Below, piece by piece: positions 45,694-54,831 of a stretch of DNA of 64,000 nt; position 1 is the first letter of the stretch, and each line of letters opens with the position of its first letter. The position numbers and the translations under genes were made by a program. Location of the stretch: assembly GCA_016721905.1 (NCBI GenBank), contig JADKHH010000029.1, positions 62,001-126,000 on the forward strand, written 5' to 3'. Origin of the DNA: Candidatus Opimibacter skivensis (lineage in GTDB: Bacteria > Bacteroidota > Bacteroidia > Chitinophagales > Saprospiraceae). A model generated the notes under the pieces. That model saw nothing but the letters and a program-made list of their open reading frames with translations, made no database searches and was not told where the DNA came from.

Positions 45694-46875
45694 ATGGATT
45701 TTATACTGAATGAAGACCAGCAGGCTGTCAAGGAAGCTGCACGTGATTTTGCCCAAAATCAACTCCTGCCGGGGGTTATCGACCGGGATCGGGACATGAT
45801 ATACCCTACGGAGCAAGTGAAGATGATGGGAGAGATGGGATTCCTTGGGATGATGGTCAGCCCCGAATATGGTGGGGGAGGGATGGATACCCTGAGCTAC
45901 GTCCTGGCCATGGAGGAAATCTCCAAGGTAGATGCCAGTTGCTCCGTGATCATGTCGGTCAACAACTCCCTGGTATGCTGGGGTCTTGAAAAGTATGGAA
46001 ACGAAGACCAGAAGCAACGCTACCTGAGCAGACTTGCCACAGGGGAGATCATCGGTGCCTTCTGCCTTTCAGAACCAGAGGCAGGAAGTGACGCCACCAG
46101 CCAACAGACGATAGCTGAAGATAAAGGTGATCATTACCTTGTCAATGGCACAAAAAACTGGATCACCAACGGGGGTAAATCCGCTATACATCTCGTGATG
46201 GCCCAAAGCCACAGGGAACTCAAGCATAAAGGGATCAATACCCTGATCATCGAAAGGGCATATCCAGGGGTATCTATTGGGGCGAAGGAAGATAAAATGG
46301 GAATTCGTGCATCGGATACGCACTCTATCATGTATAGTGATGTCAAAGTCGGAAAAGAAAACCGGGTCGGTGATGACGGCTTTGGATTTAAGTTTGCCAT
46401 GTCCACACTGGATGGCGGACGCATCGGTATCGCGGCACAGGCATTGGGTATTGCAGCCGGTGCTTATGAACTTGCATTGAAATATGCGCAAGAGCGTACT
46501 ACGTTTGGAAAACCTATCATGACACACCAGGCCATCTCCTTCAAACTAGCTGATATGGCTACGGAAATTGAAGCCGCCAGACTTTTAGTATACCGTGCTG
46601 CACGCATGAAAGACCTTGGCATGGACATCAGCACTGCTGCAGCCATGGCTAAGCTCTTTGCTTCAGAGGTGGCGATGAAAACGACCACTGAGGCCGTTCA
46701 GATCCATGGAGGCTATGGTTATGTAAAAGAATATCACGTAGAACGGCTCATGCGGGATGCTAAGATCACGCAGATCTATGAAGGCACCAGTGAGATCCAA
46801 CGCCTGGTGATTTCGAGAGCGGTATTGAAAGGCGATCTCTACCAGCCTATGCAGAGCGAGCTTCAAAAGGCATAG
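45694..46875 (+). CDS. Acyl-CoA dehydrogenase
   Basis: 393 residues from the ATG at 45694, where MDFILNEDQQAVKEAARDF begins. Earlier in-frame residues are encoded by intergenic repeat phrases and are not believed. N-terminal helical domain, middle beta-domain (CLSEPEAGSDA, FAD/substrate contacts), C-terminal helical domain with the catalytic Glu in QIYEGTSEIQRLV. It oxidises acyl-CoA to 2-enoyl-CoA with FAD and passes electrons to ETF, in fatty-acid or branched-chain amino-acid breakdown. The chain-length specificity is not clear. Standalone gene with no beta-oxidation neighbours. Confidence 0.95.
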   Translation: MDFILNEDQQAVKEAARDFAQNQLLPGVIDRDRDMIYPTEQVKMMGEMGFLGMMVSPEYGGGGMDTLSYVLAMEEISKVDASCSVIMSVNNSLVCWGLEKYGNEDQKQRYLSRLATGEIIGAFCLSEPEAGSDATSQQTIAEDKGDHYLVNGTKNWITNGGKSAIHLVMAQSHRELKHKGINTLIIERAYPGVSIGAKEDKMGIRASDTHSIMYSDVKVGKENRVGDDGFGFKFAMSTLDGGRIGIAAQALGIAAGAYELALKYAQERTTFGKPIMTHQAISFKLADMATEIEAARLLVYRAARMKDLGMDISTAAAMAKLFASEVAMKTTTEAVQIHGGYGYVKEYHVERLMRDAKITQIYEGTSEIQRLVISRAVLKGDLYQPMQSELQKA

Positions 46876-46918
46876 CGCGAAGCTGATTTATTTCACCTAA
46901 TTACGAAGCCTACACCAC

Positions 46919-47995
46919 ATGAAGGGATCACTCCAACTTGCAACAGTGACAGGTATCCCTGTAAAGATCCATTGGACTTTTGGATTGCTCCTGCTGTGGG
47001 TTGCATACGAAACTAACAAAGTTGGCAATGGACCTACGTTTGTGCTGGTGTCTATCGGCATCGTACTGAGTGTGTTTCTCTGTGTGATTTTGCATGAATT
47101 TGGGCACGCCTTAGCTGCTCGAAAATTTGGTGTCAAGACATTTGACATCATGATGACACCCATCGGTGGAATAGCACGTCTTGAAAGGATGCCTGAAGGA
47201 AGAGGACAAGAATTTTGGGTGGCTATCGCAGGCCCTGTAGTCAATTTTGTGATCGTGGGTTTGATATGGCTTGGTTTCATCCTCATCAAGGGGGAGACCT
47301 TTCCGATTTTTTCGCTTTCGTTTTGGGATTTTGAACAAGCAGATTCCTACTGGAAAGTAATCATGCTCGCCAATGGATATCTGGGGACATTCAATCTTCT
47401 TCCTGCATTCCCTATGGACGGTGGAAGAATGTTACGCAGCCTGTTGTCCCTAAAGCTTGACAGAACCAAAGCAACACAGATCGCCTCCTATGCGGGACAG
47501 GGTATTGCCTTGATCATGTTTGGGCTGGGCATCTACCGTGGTCAACCCACACTGACCCTGATAGGCGTTTTTATCTTCTTTGCTGCCCGCCAGGAATATC
47601 AAACCCTGGTACGCCAGACCAGGATGAATACGCTCAAGGTCATCAGCCTGATGGATCCACTCCAACATCTTTTGTTCACCAGCCAGCGCATGGATGCCGC
47701 GCGTGAACTTGCAAAAGATCTGAGAGAGTCAGCCTTTGTAGTATGGTCCAGACCAGGCATTCCTGCCGGATACATTCCCCGTGAACGATTACTTGGTAAT
47801 CCACCTCCACTTCCCGATAGTCTCATTGATGCGTGGATTATTCCAACACCTTATGCCGTGCCTCCTGAAATGACCGCTGGTCAGGTATACAATCTGATGC
47901 AGCATCACAAGCTTCCGCTGGTTCTGGTTTTTGATCAGGTGAATTATATAGGGGTGGTGTATTGGGAGAAGGTGGTGGCGCTTACGAAAATGTGA
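46919..47995 (+). CDS. Site-2 protease family membrane metalloprotease (M50)
   Basis: 358 residues, with about five to six membrane helices in the first two thirds. The zinc site HEFGHALAARKFGV (HExxH) sits in an early helix, and the second metal ligand in LLPAFPMDGGRML follows. The LERMPEGRGQEFWVAIAGP segment is the typical S2P/Rip loop. The C-terminal 100 residues are soluble and end near a CBS-like fold. It cleaves membrane-bound proteins in regulated intramembrane proteolysis or peptide recycling. Partner unknown. Standalone. Confidence 0.9.
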   Translation: MKGSLQLATVTGIPVKIHWTFGLLLLWVAYETNKVGNGPTFVLVSIGIVLSVFLCVILHEFGHALAARKFGVKTFDIMMTPIGGIARLERMPEGRGQEFWVAIAGPVVNFVIVGLIWLGFILIKGETFPIFSLSFWDFEQADSYWKVIMLANGYLGTFNLLPAFPMDGGRMLRSLLSLKLDRTKATQIASYAGQGIALIMFGLGIYRGQPTLTLIGVFIFFAARQEYQTLVRQTRMNTLKVISLMDPLQHLLFTSQRMDAARELAKDLRESAFVVWSRPGIPAGYIPRERLLGNPPPLPDSLIDAWIIPTPYAVPPEMTAGQVYNLMQHHKLPLVLVFDQVNYIGVVYWEKVVALTKM

Positions 47996-48454
47996 GTTGT
48001 GAGTTGTGAGCTGTGAGTCGTGAGCTGTGAGTTGTGAGTTTGAGTCGAGAGAAGCAATTGAATGGTAGAAAATTTAATTTGTCATACGCCCTGGCATTAG
48101 ATTTTCAGCGAAAGTCTTCCTTCTCACTTTTCCTTCCTTGCTGGTTACTTGTTCTGAGCGGAGTCGGAGTATTGGATATTGAATCAGGATAATCTGTAAC
48201 CTGACAGACCCTTCCGCCATAAATGCCGTGCATTTGGCGGGATCTCCGCTGGGCTTCGATCTGCTCTATGCGCTATGCTCTTGCCTTTTAAAAATTATTT
48301 CGCACGGAGCACACGGAGTGCACGGAGAGCATAGAAGCAAAAAATACTTCTCACTTTTCCTTCCTTGTTGAGCGGATTATTGGATATTAAAGTCTGGAAA
48401 AAGCTGTATCCAGACAGTCCCTATGCTCTATGCGCTATGCCCTTAGCCTTCGCC
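47996..48454. repeat. Low-complexity intergenic region
   Basis: GTGAGTTGTGAGCTGTGAG repeats occupy about 47994-48046. CTTTTCCTTCCTTG phrases and TATGCGCTATGC phrases follow. No gene is supported in about 460 bases. Confidence 0.6.
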
Positions 48455-48967
48455 TTAGATTTTAAGTTTTGCCTTTATCGTCTCTGTGAGATTGTCGCTA
48501 TCCTGAGCGAATAGGAGTGCACCTGTGACGCTGGTGTCGAAGATCATGGAGTAGCTGCCTTCTTTGCCGACCGCTTGAATGATAGAATCAATTTCGGTGA
48601 GAATCGGTTGAAGGAGTTGTTCGCGTTTTTGCAGGATCGCAAATTCAATTTGTTGTTGTTCGGTCTGGAGATCTTGTTGTTCCTTTTGCAGTTCTTCCTG
48701 GCGGGTTTGTGCGGTTACCTTAGAAAGCGTACCTGCATTGACCTCTGCCATAAAGAAGGAGGCTTTTGATTCGAAGGCTTTTGCTTTAGCTTCAAAGGGG
48801 TCCATGACACTTTTACGATAGGCTTCGAGTTCGGCATTAGCGGTTACAACTTTCGGATGTGCTTCGATGAGTTGTGCCGAATTGATATGTCCAAATTTCT
48901 GGGCCTGAACAGCCTGGAAAGAAGTCATCAAAATGCTCAGAAAAAGTAGGGTCAGACTGTTTTTCAT
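48455..48967 (-). CDS. OmpH/Skp-family periplasmic chaperone
   Basis: About 170 residues from the ATG at 48967. Signal peptide to QAVQAQ, then the OmpH opening KFGHINSAQLIEAHP and a long coiled-coil middle (KEQQDLQTEQQQIEFAILQKREQ). It probably carries unfolded outer-membrane proteins through the periplasm. Its usual neighbour, bamA, is not here. Here it stands alone between repeats. Confidence 0.85.
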   Translation of the reverse strand: MKNSLTLLFLSILMTSFQAVQAQKFGHINSAQLIEAHPKVVTANAELEAYRKSVMDPFEAKAKAFESKASFFMAEVNAGTLSKVTAQTRQEELQKEQQDLQTEQQQIEFAILQKREQLLQPILTEIDSIIQAVGKEGSYSMIFDTSVTGALLFAQDSDNLTETIKAKLKI

Positions 48968-49149
48968 AAAGGAATTGGGTTGAGAACCAGAAAGCAAGTG
49001 ATATTATAAAATCAATTAGGCTATGAAAATAAACATGATCAGATCATAAACTGATGAATGTTTATGTTCAACCTGCTACAAAAGTAATCTCATAGGAATC
49101 GAAGCCCGGTGAGTAAACGAGTGAAAGAGCCAAATGCCTTAAATGGCGT

Positions 49150-49377
49150 TTAGGCTTCTTTTTTTGTTTCTTCAATGGCTTTGCGCTCAGACTCGCGCAT
49201 GCCTTCCTTGATCTCGGATTCGATACTGTTCCGTGCGTTGTTAAACTCACGGATACCTTTACCCAATCCACGCATCAGTTCAGGAATCTTTTTACCACCA
49301 AATAAAAGGAGGACAACGAACAGGATGATGACCCACTCCATGCCACCTGGCAGGCTAAGAAATAAGAAATTCGTCAT
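49150..49377 (-). CDS. tatA: Twin-arginine translocase subunit TatA/E
   Basis: 75 residues: an N-terminal membrane helix (WVIILFVVLLLFGG), the KKIPELMRGLGKGIREF amphipathic helix with the FGxxxIPE hinge, and a charged tail. TatA forms the protein-conducting assembly for folded Tat substrates. No tatC is in the window. Confidence 0.93.
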   Translation of the reverse strand: MTNFLFLSLPGGMEWVIILFVVLLLFGGKKIPELMRGLGKGIREFNNARNSIESEIKEGMRESERKAIEETKKEA

Positions 49378-49497
49378 TATCAGTATGATTTAAGGACTTC
49401 AAAGATACGGGAAATTGTCGCTGGCCGGGGGTATTTATGTGAATGTATTCCAAACAGAGCCTTCATGCCGGTACTCAAAATGATCAGGCTGGGCAGG

Positions 49498-49956
49498 TTA
49501 TTTTTTACCTGAAGCATCTTTCAGCGTGTCTCCATATGACCAGAATAACTCATTGACAGCCTGTTCAAACATGATCCTCATCTTGGTGAGGTTTTCCTTC
49601 CATTCTCCATCTCTGATCAGGGAGAGTTTGGTGTCAGTCACCGTAAAAACAGCGGTATTGTCCTTTATATCAATCTGTAACATATGTTCAAAACGATCAG
49701 ACCATTTGTCATCGGCATAATCCTGGAAAAACCTGGCAGAGATCCTTGCCTCTGTATTCTGGGTGATTACTTGCTCAGCCAGAAATGTCTTCTCCATCCA
49801 TTTGGTAGTGCGCTCGTGGATCTCCTTGGCAGTCAATTTGGACTCAGCGGTAGCCTCAAAGGTGGCAACACCATTGACGATTTTGAGCGGTACATAGATT
49901 TGCGCACCGGCGGTGAGGTGGACAAGAAAAAAAGCGGCGATCAAAAGTGATTTCAT
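49498..49956 (-). CDS. Exported DUF4468-like protein
   Basis: About 152 residues from the ATG at 49956. Signal peptide to HLTAGAQ, then an alpha/beta domain like the DUF4468 (TBP-like fold) domain: GVATFEATAESKLTAKEIHERTTKWMEK, later LQIDIKDNTAVFTVTDTKL. Found in Bacteroidota secreted proteins. Role unknown. An earlier in-frame start at 50067 would add 37 residues without a signal peptide. Confidence 0.7.
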   Translation of the reverse strand: MKSLLIAAFFLVHLTAGAQIYVPLKIVNGVATFEATAESKLTAKEIHERTTKWMEKTFLAEQVITQNTEARISARFFQDYADDKWSDRFEHMLQIDIKDNTAVFTVTDTKLSLIRDGEWKENLTKMRIMFEQAVNELFWSYGDTLKDASGKK

Positions 49957-50334
49957 TCTTAATGGGTTTATTAGTTTCTTAATGAAAGGGGTATACATTT
50001 TAAATACTGCAATGCAATGTAGGTTGATCGAAAAGGATACCTGCTTCCTTGATGATTGCAGGGTCAAATCTAAACATAACTTGAGTGATACTCAATAGGT
50101 TGGACCCGGAGTTATTGATTCCTTAACAAAAGGAGAGAGAGTAAGAGAGTAAGAGAGTGAGAAAGTAAGAGAGTGAAAAGTATGAACGTAAAATGCTTTC
50201 GCCCTCGGAGGACCCAGCCGTCCTTAATGGAGTGAGTAGTATTCGACAATGCTTCGGCATCCGATGGAACGAGAGAGAACAGGTTGAAAAATGAGTTACC
50301 TTGAGGTATTCAATAAATTAAACCACTCCTGGTT
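49957..50334. other. Intergenic region with AGAGAGTA repeats
   Basis: GAGAGTAAGAGAGTGA-type repeats at about 50132-50180, related to those at 37866 and 38071. No gene is seen. Confidence 0.5.
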
Positions 50335-51243
50335 ATGGCACTTGTATTTATAGGCATTTTATTGTTCGTTGGCATCCGGATGTCCGGAAAAGGGCAGTCT
50401 CCCTGGTTTAAATATCAAGCTCTTGGGAAATCAATTGCAGTAGTCCTGATCCTTCTTGGATTGTTGTCTTCGATGATCGTACAGATCGATGCAGGGACCA
50501 TTGGTGTCCAATCTCTATTTGGAAAAGTACAGACCAATACCCTGGAGCCCGGGCTCAATTTTATAAACCCATTGGTGAAAGTGACGCACTTTGATACCAA
50601 GACACAGAACTATACCATGTCCGGCATTCATGACGAAGGGGAAAAGATGGGAGATGATGCGATCAGGGTGCTATCCCAGGATGGCCTTGAAGTAGTCATC
50701 GATGTCACAGTGCTTTATCGGGTTCAGCCTGACAAGACCCCACAGATTTTGAAAGAATTAGGGACCGACTATAGAAACGTGATCGTGCGACCAATGGTCC
50801 GGACTAAATTGAGAGACAATGCTGTTTATTACGATGCTGTGTCCTTATATTCCACGAAAAGAGATGAGTTTCAGAACCGGATTTTTGAAGGTGTAAAGTC
50901 TGAGTTTGCATCAAGAGGCCTTGAACTTGAATCCATTTTGGTTCGGAATATTATGCTGCCGGAATCGGTAAAGACTACGATCGAATCAAAAATCAATGCA
51001 GAACAGGATGCCCAGAAAATGACGTTTGTCTTGCAAAAGGAAAAGCAGGAAGCTGAACGTAAGAGAGTGGAGGCCCAGGGGATAGCTGATTACCAACGAA
51101 TCCTGAGCACGGGTCTGAGTGATAAGCAGTTGCAATACGAGATGATCAAGGCTAATAAGGAAATCGCATTGTCACCCAATGCCAAGATCATCATCATGCC
51201 TGCCGGCAAGAATGTGCCCATCATCCTCAACGAAAAGGATTAG
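50335..51243 (+). CDS. SPFH/prohibitin-family membrane protein
   Basis: 302 residues. Two hydrophobic segments near the N-terminus (LVFIGILLFVGI, AVVLILLGLLSSMIV) anchor it, then the SPFH/band 7 domain (IDAGTIGVQSLFGKVQ...LEPGLNFINPLVKV) and a charged coiled coil (EKQEAERKRVEAQGIADYQ). Such proteins form rings that organise the membrane and regulate FtsH-type proteases. Its C-terminus ends VPIILNEKD. A strong hairpin at 51245-51299 follows. Confidence 0.9.
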   Translation: MALVFIGILLFVGIRMSGKGQSPWFKYQALGKSIAVVLILLGLLSSMIVQIDAGTIGVQSLFGKVQTNTLEPGLNFINPLVKVTHFDTKTQNYTMSGIHDEGEKMGDDAIRVLSQDGLEVVIDVTVLYRVQPDKTPQILKELGTDYRNVIVRPMVRTKLRDNAVYYDAVSLYSTKRDEFQNRIFEGVKSEFASRGLELESILVRNIMLPESVKTTIESKINAEQDAQKMTFVLQKEKQEAERKRVEAQGIADYQRILSTGLSDKQLQYEMIKANKEIALSPNAKIIIMPAGKNVPIILNEKD

Positions 51244-51244
51244 T

Positions 51245-51299
51245 GCCGTTGCAGGAGCGCCGCACAGAGCGGAGTCGAAGTGTTTGCTCCTGCAACGGC
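51245..51299 (+). terminator. 14-bp hairpin after the SPFH gene
   Basis: GCCGTTGCAGGAGC at 51245-51258 pairs exactly with 51286-51299, with a 27-base loop. No T run follows directly, so it is a terminator candidate or a repeat element. Confidence 0.5.
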
Positions 51300-51440
51300 C
51301 ATATTGGGCCGTGTGTGTTAATTATAGGAATCAAAGAGGGGATTTACAATTCATACACCCTTTTCGACAGTTCATGCAGATTTAGTACAGTCTGCATGAT
51401 CGGTCATTATGGCTAATAGGTGAATAGTTACCTTCACCAA

Positions 51441-52493
51441 ATGCCCATAAAGCGCTATAGCAGTAAGGAACCCGTGGTCTTTGTATGGATCATCACGCCA
51501 TACATCGTGTTCATGAACCTGCTCATCTTTGGCACCTGCATTTTCGGGTCCATAGGATGTTTTTTCAAGAGTTTCCTGACTAGCGCAGCTTATTTTTTTA
51601 TCATCTATGCCGTTTTCGGATCGCTGGCGGTCATCATCAAGAACCGCAATCCCGGAGCGGGGGACCTCTTTAAGCGGGTCAGGCTAATGTTGCCATTTTT
51701 TTATCTGATGAACATAGGTGCTGTGTATGGCGCCTTTTACATCTTCAGGCATGTGATCAACTTAGGTTGTGTCCCATTGACCGGTATGGTATGGTGGACC
51801 ATTTTGTATGGTTGTATCATGAGTACCGTGATCACCTTTATCAATGAAGGGATGGCCAACTGGGAAAACTGGAAGAACTCACTTTCAGAAAGTGAAAAGC
51901 TGAAGAATGCATATCAGCGCAGCAAGCTTCTGGGATTGAAGGGACAGATCAACCCTCATTTTTTATTTAATTGTTTTAATACACTCTCTGGCTTGATCCA
52001 GGAAAATGAAGAGGAAGCTGAAAAATTTCTTGATGAGATGACGAAAGTACATCGCTACCTGCTGCGTGGTGACGATGAGTACCTCGTACCGCTGGCAGAT
52101 GAGATGAAATTTGCCGCAGCCTATCTCTATCTCACCAAAGCGAGATTTGGAAATGCCATTGTCACGGAAGTGAATGTGCCCAAATCAATATTGCATAAGC
52201 TCATACCACCGCTCAGTATGCAGGTTATACTGGAGAATATTATTTATACCAATGCGCTGAGCAAAAAGGAGCCACTGCAAATTTCGATCACCGGGGATAG
52301 CAACGGACGACTGATCATCAAGCATAGCCTGCATGAAAAGATTATAGTACAGAATCTCAGTCTTGACGAAGGACTGGACAACCTTATCACCAAGTACAGG
52401 TTGATGAACATGCAGGAAGTAGAGGTCACAGAGACGGAAAAGCAACGAATTATTTCCTTGCCCTTATTTGAATCTGAAACTACGTTTGCATGA
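51441..52493 (+). CDS. LytS-like membrane histidine kinase, degenerate ATPase domain
   Basis: About 350 residues from the ATG at 51441. Four hydrophobic segments in the first 150 residues, a coiled linker, then a His_kinase domain with LKGQINPHFLFNCFN. The ATPase part lacks clear motifs: VENAVKHN is replaced by LENIIYTNALSKK, and the G1/G2 glycine boxes cannot be found. It may sense and dock the regulator but not bind ATP, or act through heterodimerisation with the neighbour encoded at 52490. The ATG of the next gene overlaps the stop by four bases. Confidence 0.82.
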   Translation: MPIKRYSSKEPVVFVWIITPYIVFMNLLIFGTCIFGSIGCFFKSFLTSAAYFFIIYAVFGSLAVIIKNRNPGAGDLFKRVRLMLPFFYLMNIGAVYGAFYIFRHVINLGCVPLTGMVWWTILYGCIMSTVITFINEGMANWENWKNSLSESEKLKNAYQRSKLLGLKGQINPHFLFNCFNTLSGLIQENEEEAEKFLDEMTKVHRYLLRGDDEYLVPLADEMKFAAAYLYLTKARFGNAIVTEVNVPKSILHKLIPPLSMQVILENIIYTNALSKKEPLQISITGDSNGRLIIKHSLHEKIIVQNLSLDEGLDNLITKYRLMNMQEVEVTETEKQRIISLPLFESETTFA

Positions 52494-53535
52494 AATTCAG
52501 GCTCAAACTTCCCGTGCCTCCGCGCTACCAGGTGATCGGCTTCTTATGCTCAATGCCGTTTATTGCCCTTGCCTTATGTTACGTCATGTATCATGATCGC
52601 TTGTTCCAGGAACTCGGCATCTGGTTGGTCGCCTACCCGATTATCTATGTGATCGGAACCGTGTCATGGCGATTGCATTATGTGTATGATTATTACCTGA
52701 TCACCAGGTTTCCATCGCTTAGTCAAACGAGGAAAAGGGTCCTTTACAAATTCGCGATCAATTTCCTTGTGATGACTCCCTCCGTGTTGCTGATCCTTTT
52801 TGTGTTTCATGCATTTGAAATCTATGGCTACCAGATCCAGGAGAATGACCTGAAGTACGGATACCTGGTCGGGCTAGGTGTCAATATTATTTTTGAATCC
52901 TTGTGGGAAGTCATCTACATCATCGAGAAAGTAAAGGAAGCAGTAGCGGAGAAAGAGCGGATCGAGCAATTACAATTGCAACAGGAATTTGATGTCCTGA
53001 AAGAAAAGTAAACCCTCATTTTTTATTCAACAGCTTCAACACTTTGTCTTCGCTGATCACAGAAGATAAAAACCAGGCAGAAAAATTTCTCGATGAACTG
53101 AGTAAAGTATACCGCTATCTCCTTCGGAATAATGAGAGCGGTATGAGTACCGTCGAGGAGGAATCCAAATTTATCAGGTCCTATGCGAAGTTGTTGCAAA
53201 CCCGGTTTGCTGATGGCTTTAAAATGGACATCGATATCGATCCGGCTATCAAGGATAAGGAGATACCTTCCCTGAGCCTTCAATTACTGGTGGAGAATGC
53301 CGTCAAGCACAATATCATCAGTAAACAGCAGCCGGTCCATGTCGTCATCGCATCGACACCTCCCGGATACCTGACCGTCACCAACAATCTGCGCAAGAAG
53401 ACAAAATCATCTGTTGAATCAACAGGTATTGGATTGGCCAATATCCGGGAGAAATACAGGCTTCTCAACAGACTAGATGTCACAGTTGAAGAAACAGCCG
53501 ATCAGTTTATAGTCACCATACCTGTCCTGTCATGA
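52490..53535 (+). CDS. LytS-like membrane histidine kinase with intact motifs (one frameshift)
   Basis: Joined across one missing base near 53009 (AAAAG-TAAACC, restoring VNPHFLFN), the frame gives about 348 residues: membrane segments, then the H-box NPHFLFNSFN and the ATPase motifs LLVENAVKHN and GIGLANIREKYRLL. The break falls in the H-box codons. The paralogue upstream keeps that region, so a sequencing undercall is likely. Overlaps its upstream kinase by ATGA and is followed by a 46-codon frame and a LytTR regulator. Confidence 0.85.
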
Positions 53536-53672
53536 AAACAAGGCCTGCAATTCATACCACTGAAATAGCGGTTGGCACGGACTTCCTGGCATCTGGTGCA
53601 GACACGAGTTGTATAATATCCACAGGACCTGCACATTTGCATGGAATGGTGTTTACATCACTTATCCCTTAA
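53532..53672 (+). CDS. Possible 46-residue protein between kinase and regulator
   Basis: ATG overlaps the kinase stop (ATGA) and the frame runs 46 codons to a TAA 18 bases before the regulator ATG (MKTRPAIHTTEIAVGTDF...). Its hydrophobic middle is weak and no homologue is recognised. The coupling geometry is the only evidence. Confidence 0.3.
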   Translation: MKTRPAIHTTEIAVGTDFLASGADTSCIISTGPAHLHGMVFTSLIP

Positions 53673-53690
53673 TAAAGTAAAGACCTGAGT

Positions 53691-54467
53691 ATGAACATAT
53701 TTATAGTCGAAGACGAAGAACTGGCGGTCAAGAAACTGCAGAAGACATTGAATGCCATCGATGCTAACCTCAAAGTTGCCGGTACAGCAGATAGTATAGC
53801 CGCGGCTGTGGAATGGTTACAATCCAACCCACGCCCGGACCTCATCCTGATGGACATTGAGCTGGCCGACGGCCAGAGCTTTGAGATATTTAACCTCATC
53901 AAGGTCAAGAGTCCGGTGATCTTTACCACCAGTTATGATGAGTATGCGCTGAAGGCCTTCAAGGTCAATAGCGTGGACTACCTGCTCAAGCCTATCCAGA
54001 AGGATGAACTGGAAGCAGCGATTTCCAAATTCCAACAGATGAAAGAAACCTTCCAGGTGGACAAATCCGGTGATCCGCAGATGTCGGCATTGGTGAAGGA
54101 ATTACAACAGACACTGCAGCACAAAGAATACCGCAAGCGCTTTCTGGTCAAGCATGCACAGAAATTACTTTCCATTGAGATGGACAGGATCGCTTATTTC
54201 TTCAGTGATGACCGCATCAATTTCTTCAAGACGTTTGATGACAAGAAATACATCGTCGACTACACGATGGATGAGATAGAGCAGATGCTGGATCCGGAGC
54301 AGTATTTCAGGATCAACAGGGCCTTTATGGTGTCCATCAAGAGCATCGACCAGATCCATGACTACTTCGGCAACCGCCTGAAACTAAATCTTAAACCTTC
54401 CATTGACAAGGAAGCGCTTGTCAGCAGGGAGAAGGTGAGTCAGTTTAAGGAGTTTATGGGAAAATGA
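53691..54467 (+). CDS. LytTR-family response regulator
   Basis: 258 residues. Receiver domain: EDEE acidic pocket, phosphoacceptor Asp in LILMDIELADG, Lys in YLLKPIQ. Linker from about 120, LytTR DNA-binding domain from about 155 (RKRFLVKHAQKLLSIEMDRIAYFF) to the end. It is the expected output of the two kinases upstream. Distance to the 46-codon frame is 18 bases, so this is probably one operon. Confidence 0.93.
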   Translation: MNIFIVEDEELAVKKLQKTLNAIDANLKVAGTADSIAAAVEWLQSNPRPDLILMDIELADGQSFEIFNLIKVKSPVIFTTSYDEYALKAFKVNSVDYLLKPIQKDELEAAISKFQQMKETFQVDKSGDPQMSALVKELQQTLQHKEYRKRFLVKHAQKLLSIEMDRIAYFFSDDRINFFKTFDDKKYIVDYTMDEIEQMLDPEQYFRINRAFMVSIKSIDQIHDYFGNRLKLNLKPSIDKEALVSREKVSQFKEFMGK

Positions 54468-54831
54468 GCATAGAGCATAGAGCATAGGGACTGTCAGGAA
54501 ACAGATTGTGCTTTGTTTTAATATCCAATAGCCAGCAAGGAAGGAAAAGTGAGAGGTATTTTTTCGCTTTTAAACTCTCCGCTTGTTCTCGTCGTTCGTT
54601 CAAGTCTCTGACTTGAATGCAGTATAATTCGCGTCTCCTGACGCGTGTTAGGGTATTGCAGTTTATTTAATTACTATATCCAATATCCCAAGGCAGAGTT
54701 TCCCACACTTCATCCCACAATATTTACAATTCATCACTTAGTCCTTGTAGTCATCGGACTACACCCGCATTTTTGTGGCGTCAAATAACACGACAACCAT
54801 TAAATCTCTAATCAACCACTTTTATTTAGTC
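54468..54831. other. Intergenic region with repeat family 3
   Basis: Contains TATGC/AGCATAG phrases, family 3 copy b (54597-54645) and about 100 AT-rich bases before the STAND gene. No gene is seen. Confidence 0.6.
54597..54645. repeat. Dispersed hairpin repeat, family 3, copy b
   Basis: CAAGTC-TCT-GACTTG and CGCGTC-TCCT-GACGCG hairpins, as in 40279-40330. The CAAGTC hairpin loop is one base shorter and the linker differs slightly. Confidence 0.7.

Noticed and set aside
53544..53690. Structured leader or riboswitch between kinase and regulator
   Set aside because: No stable hairpin or known riboswitch motif found by eye. The short frame at 53532 is the only feature noted.
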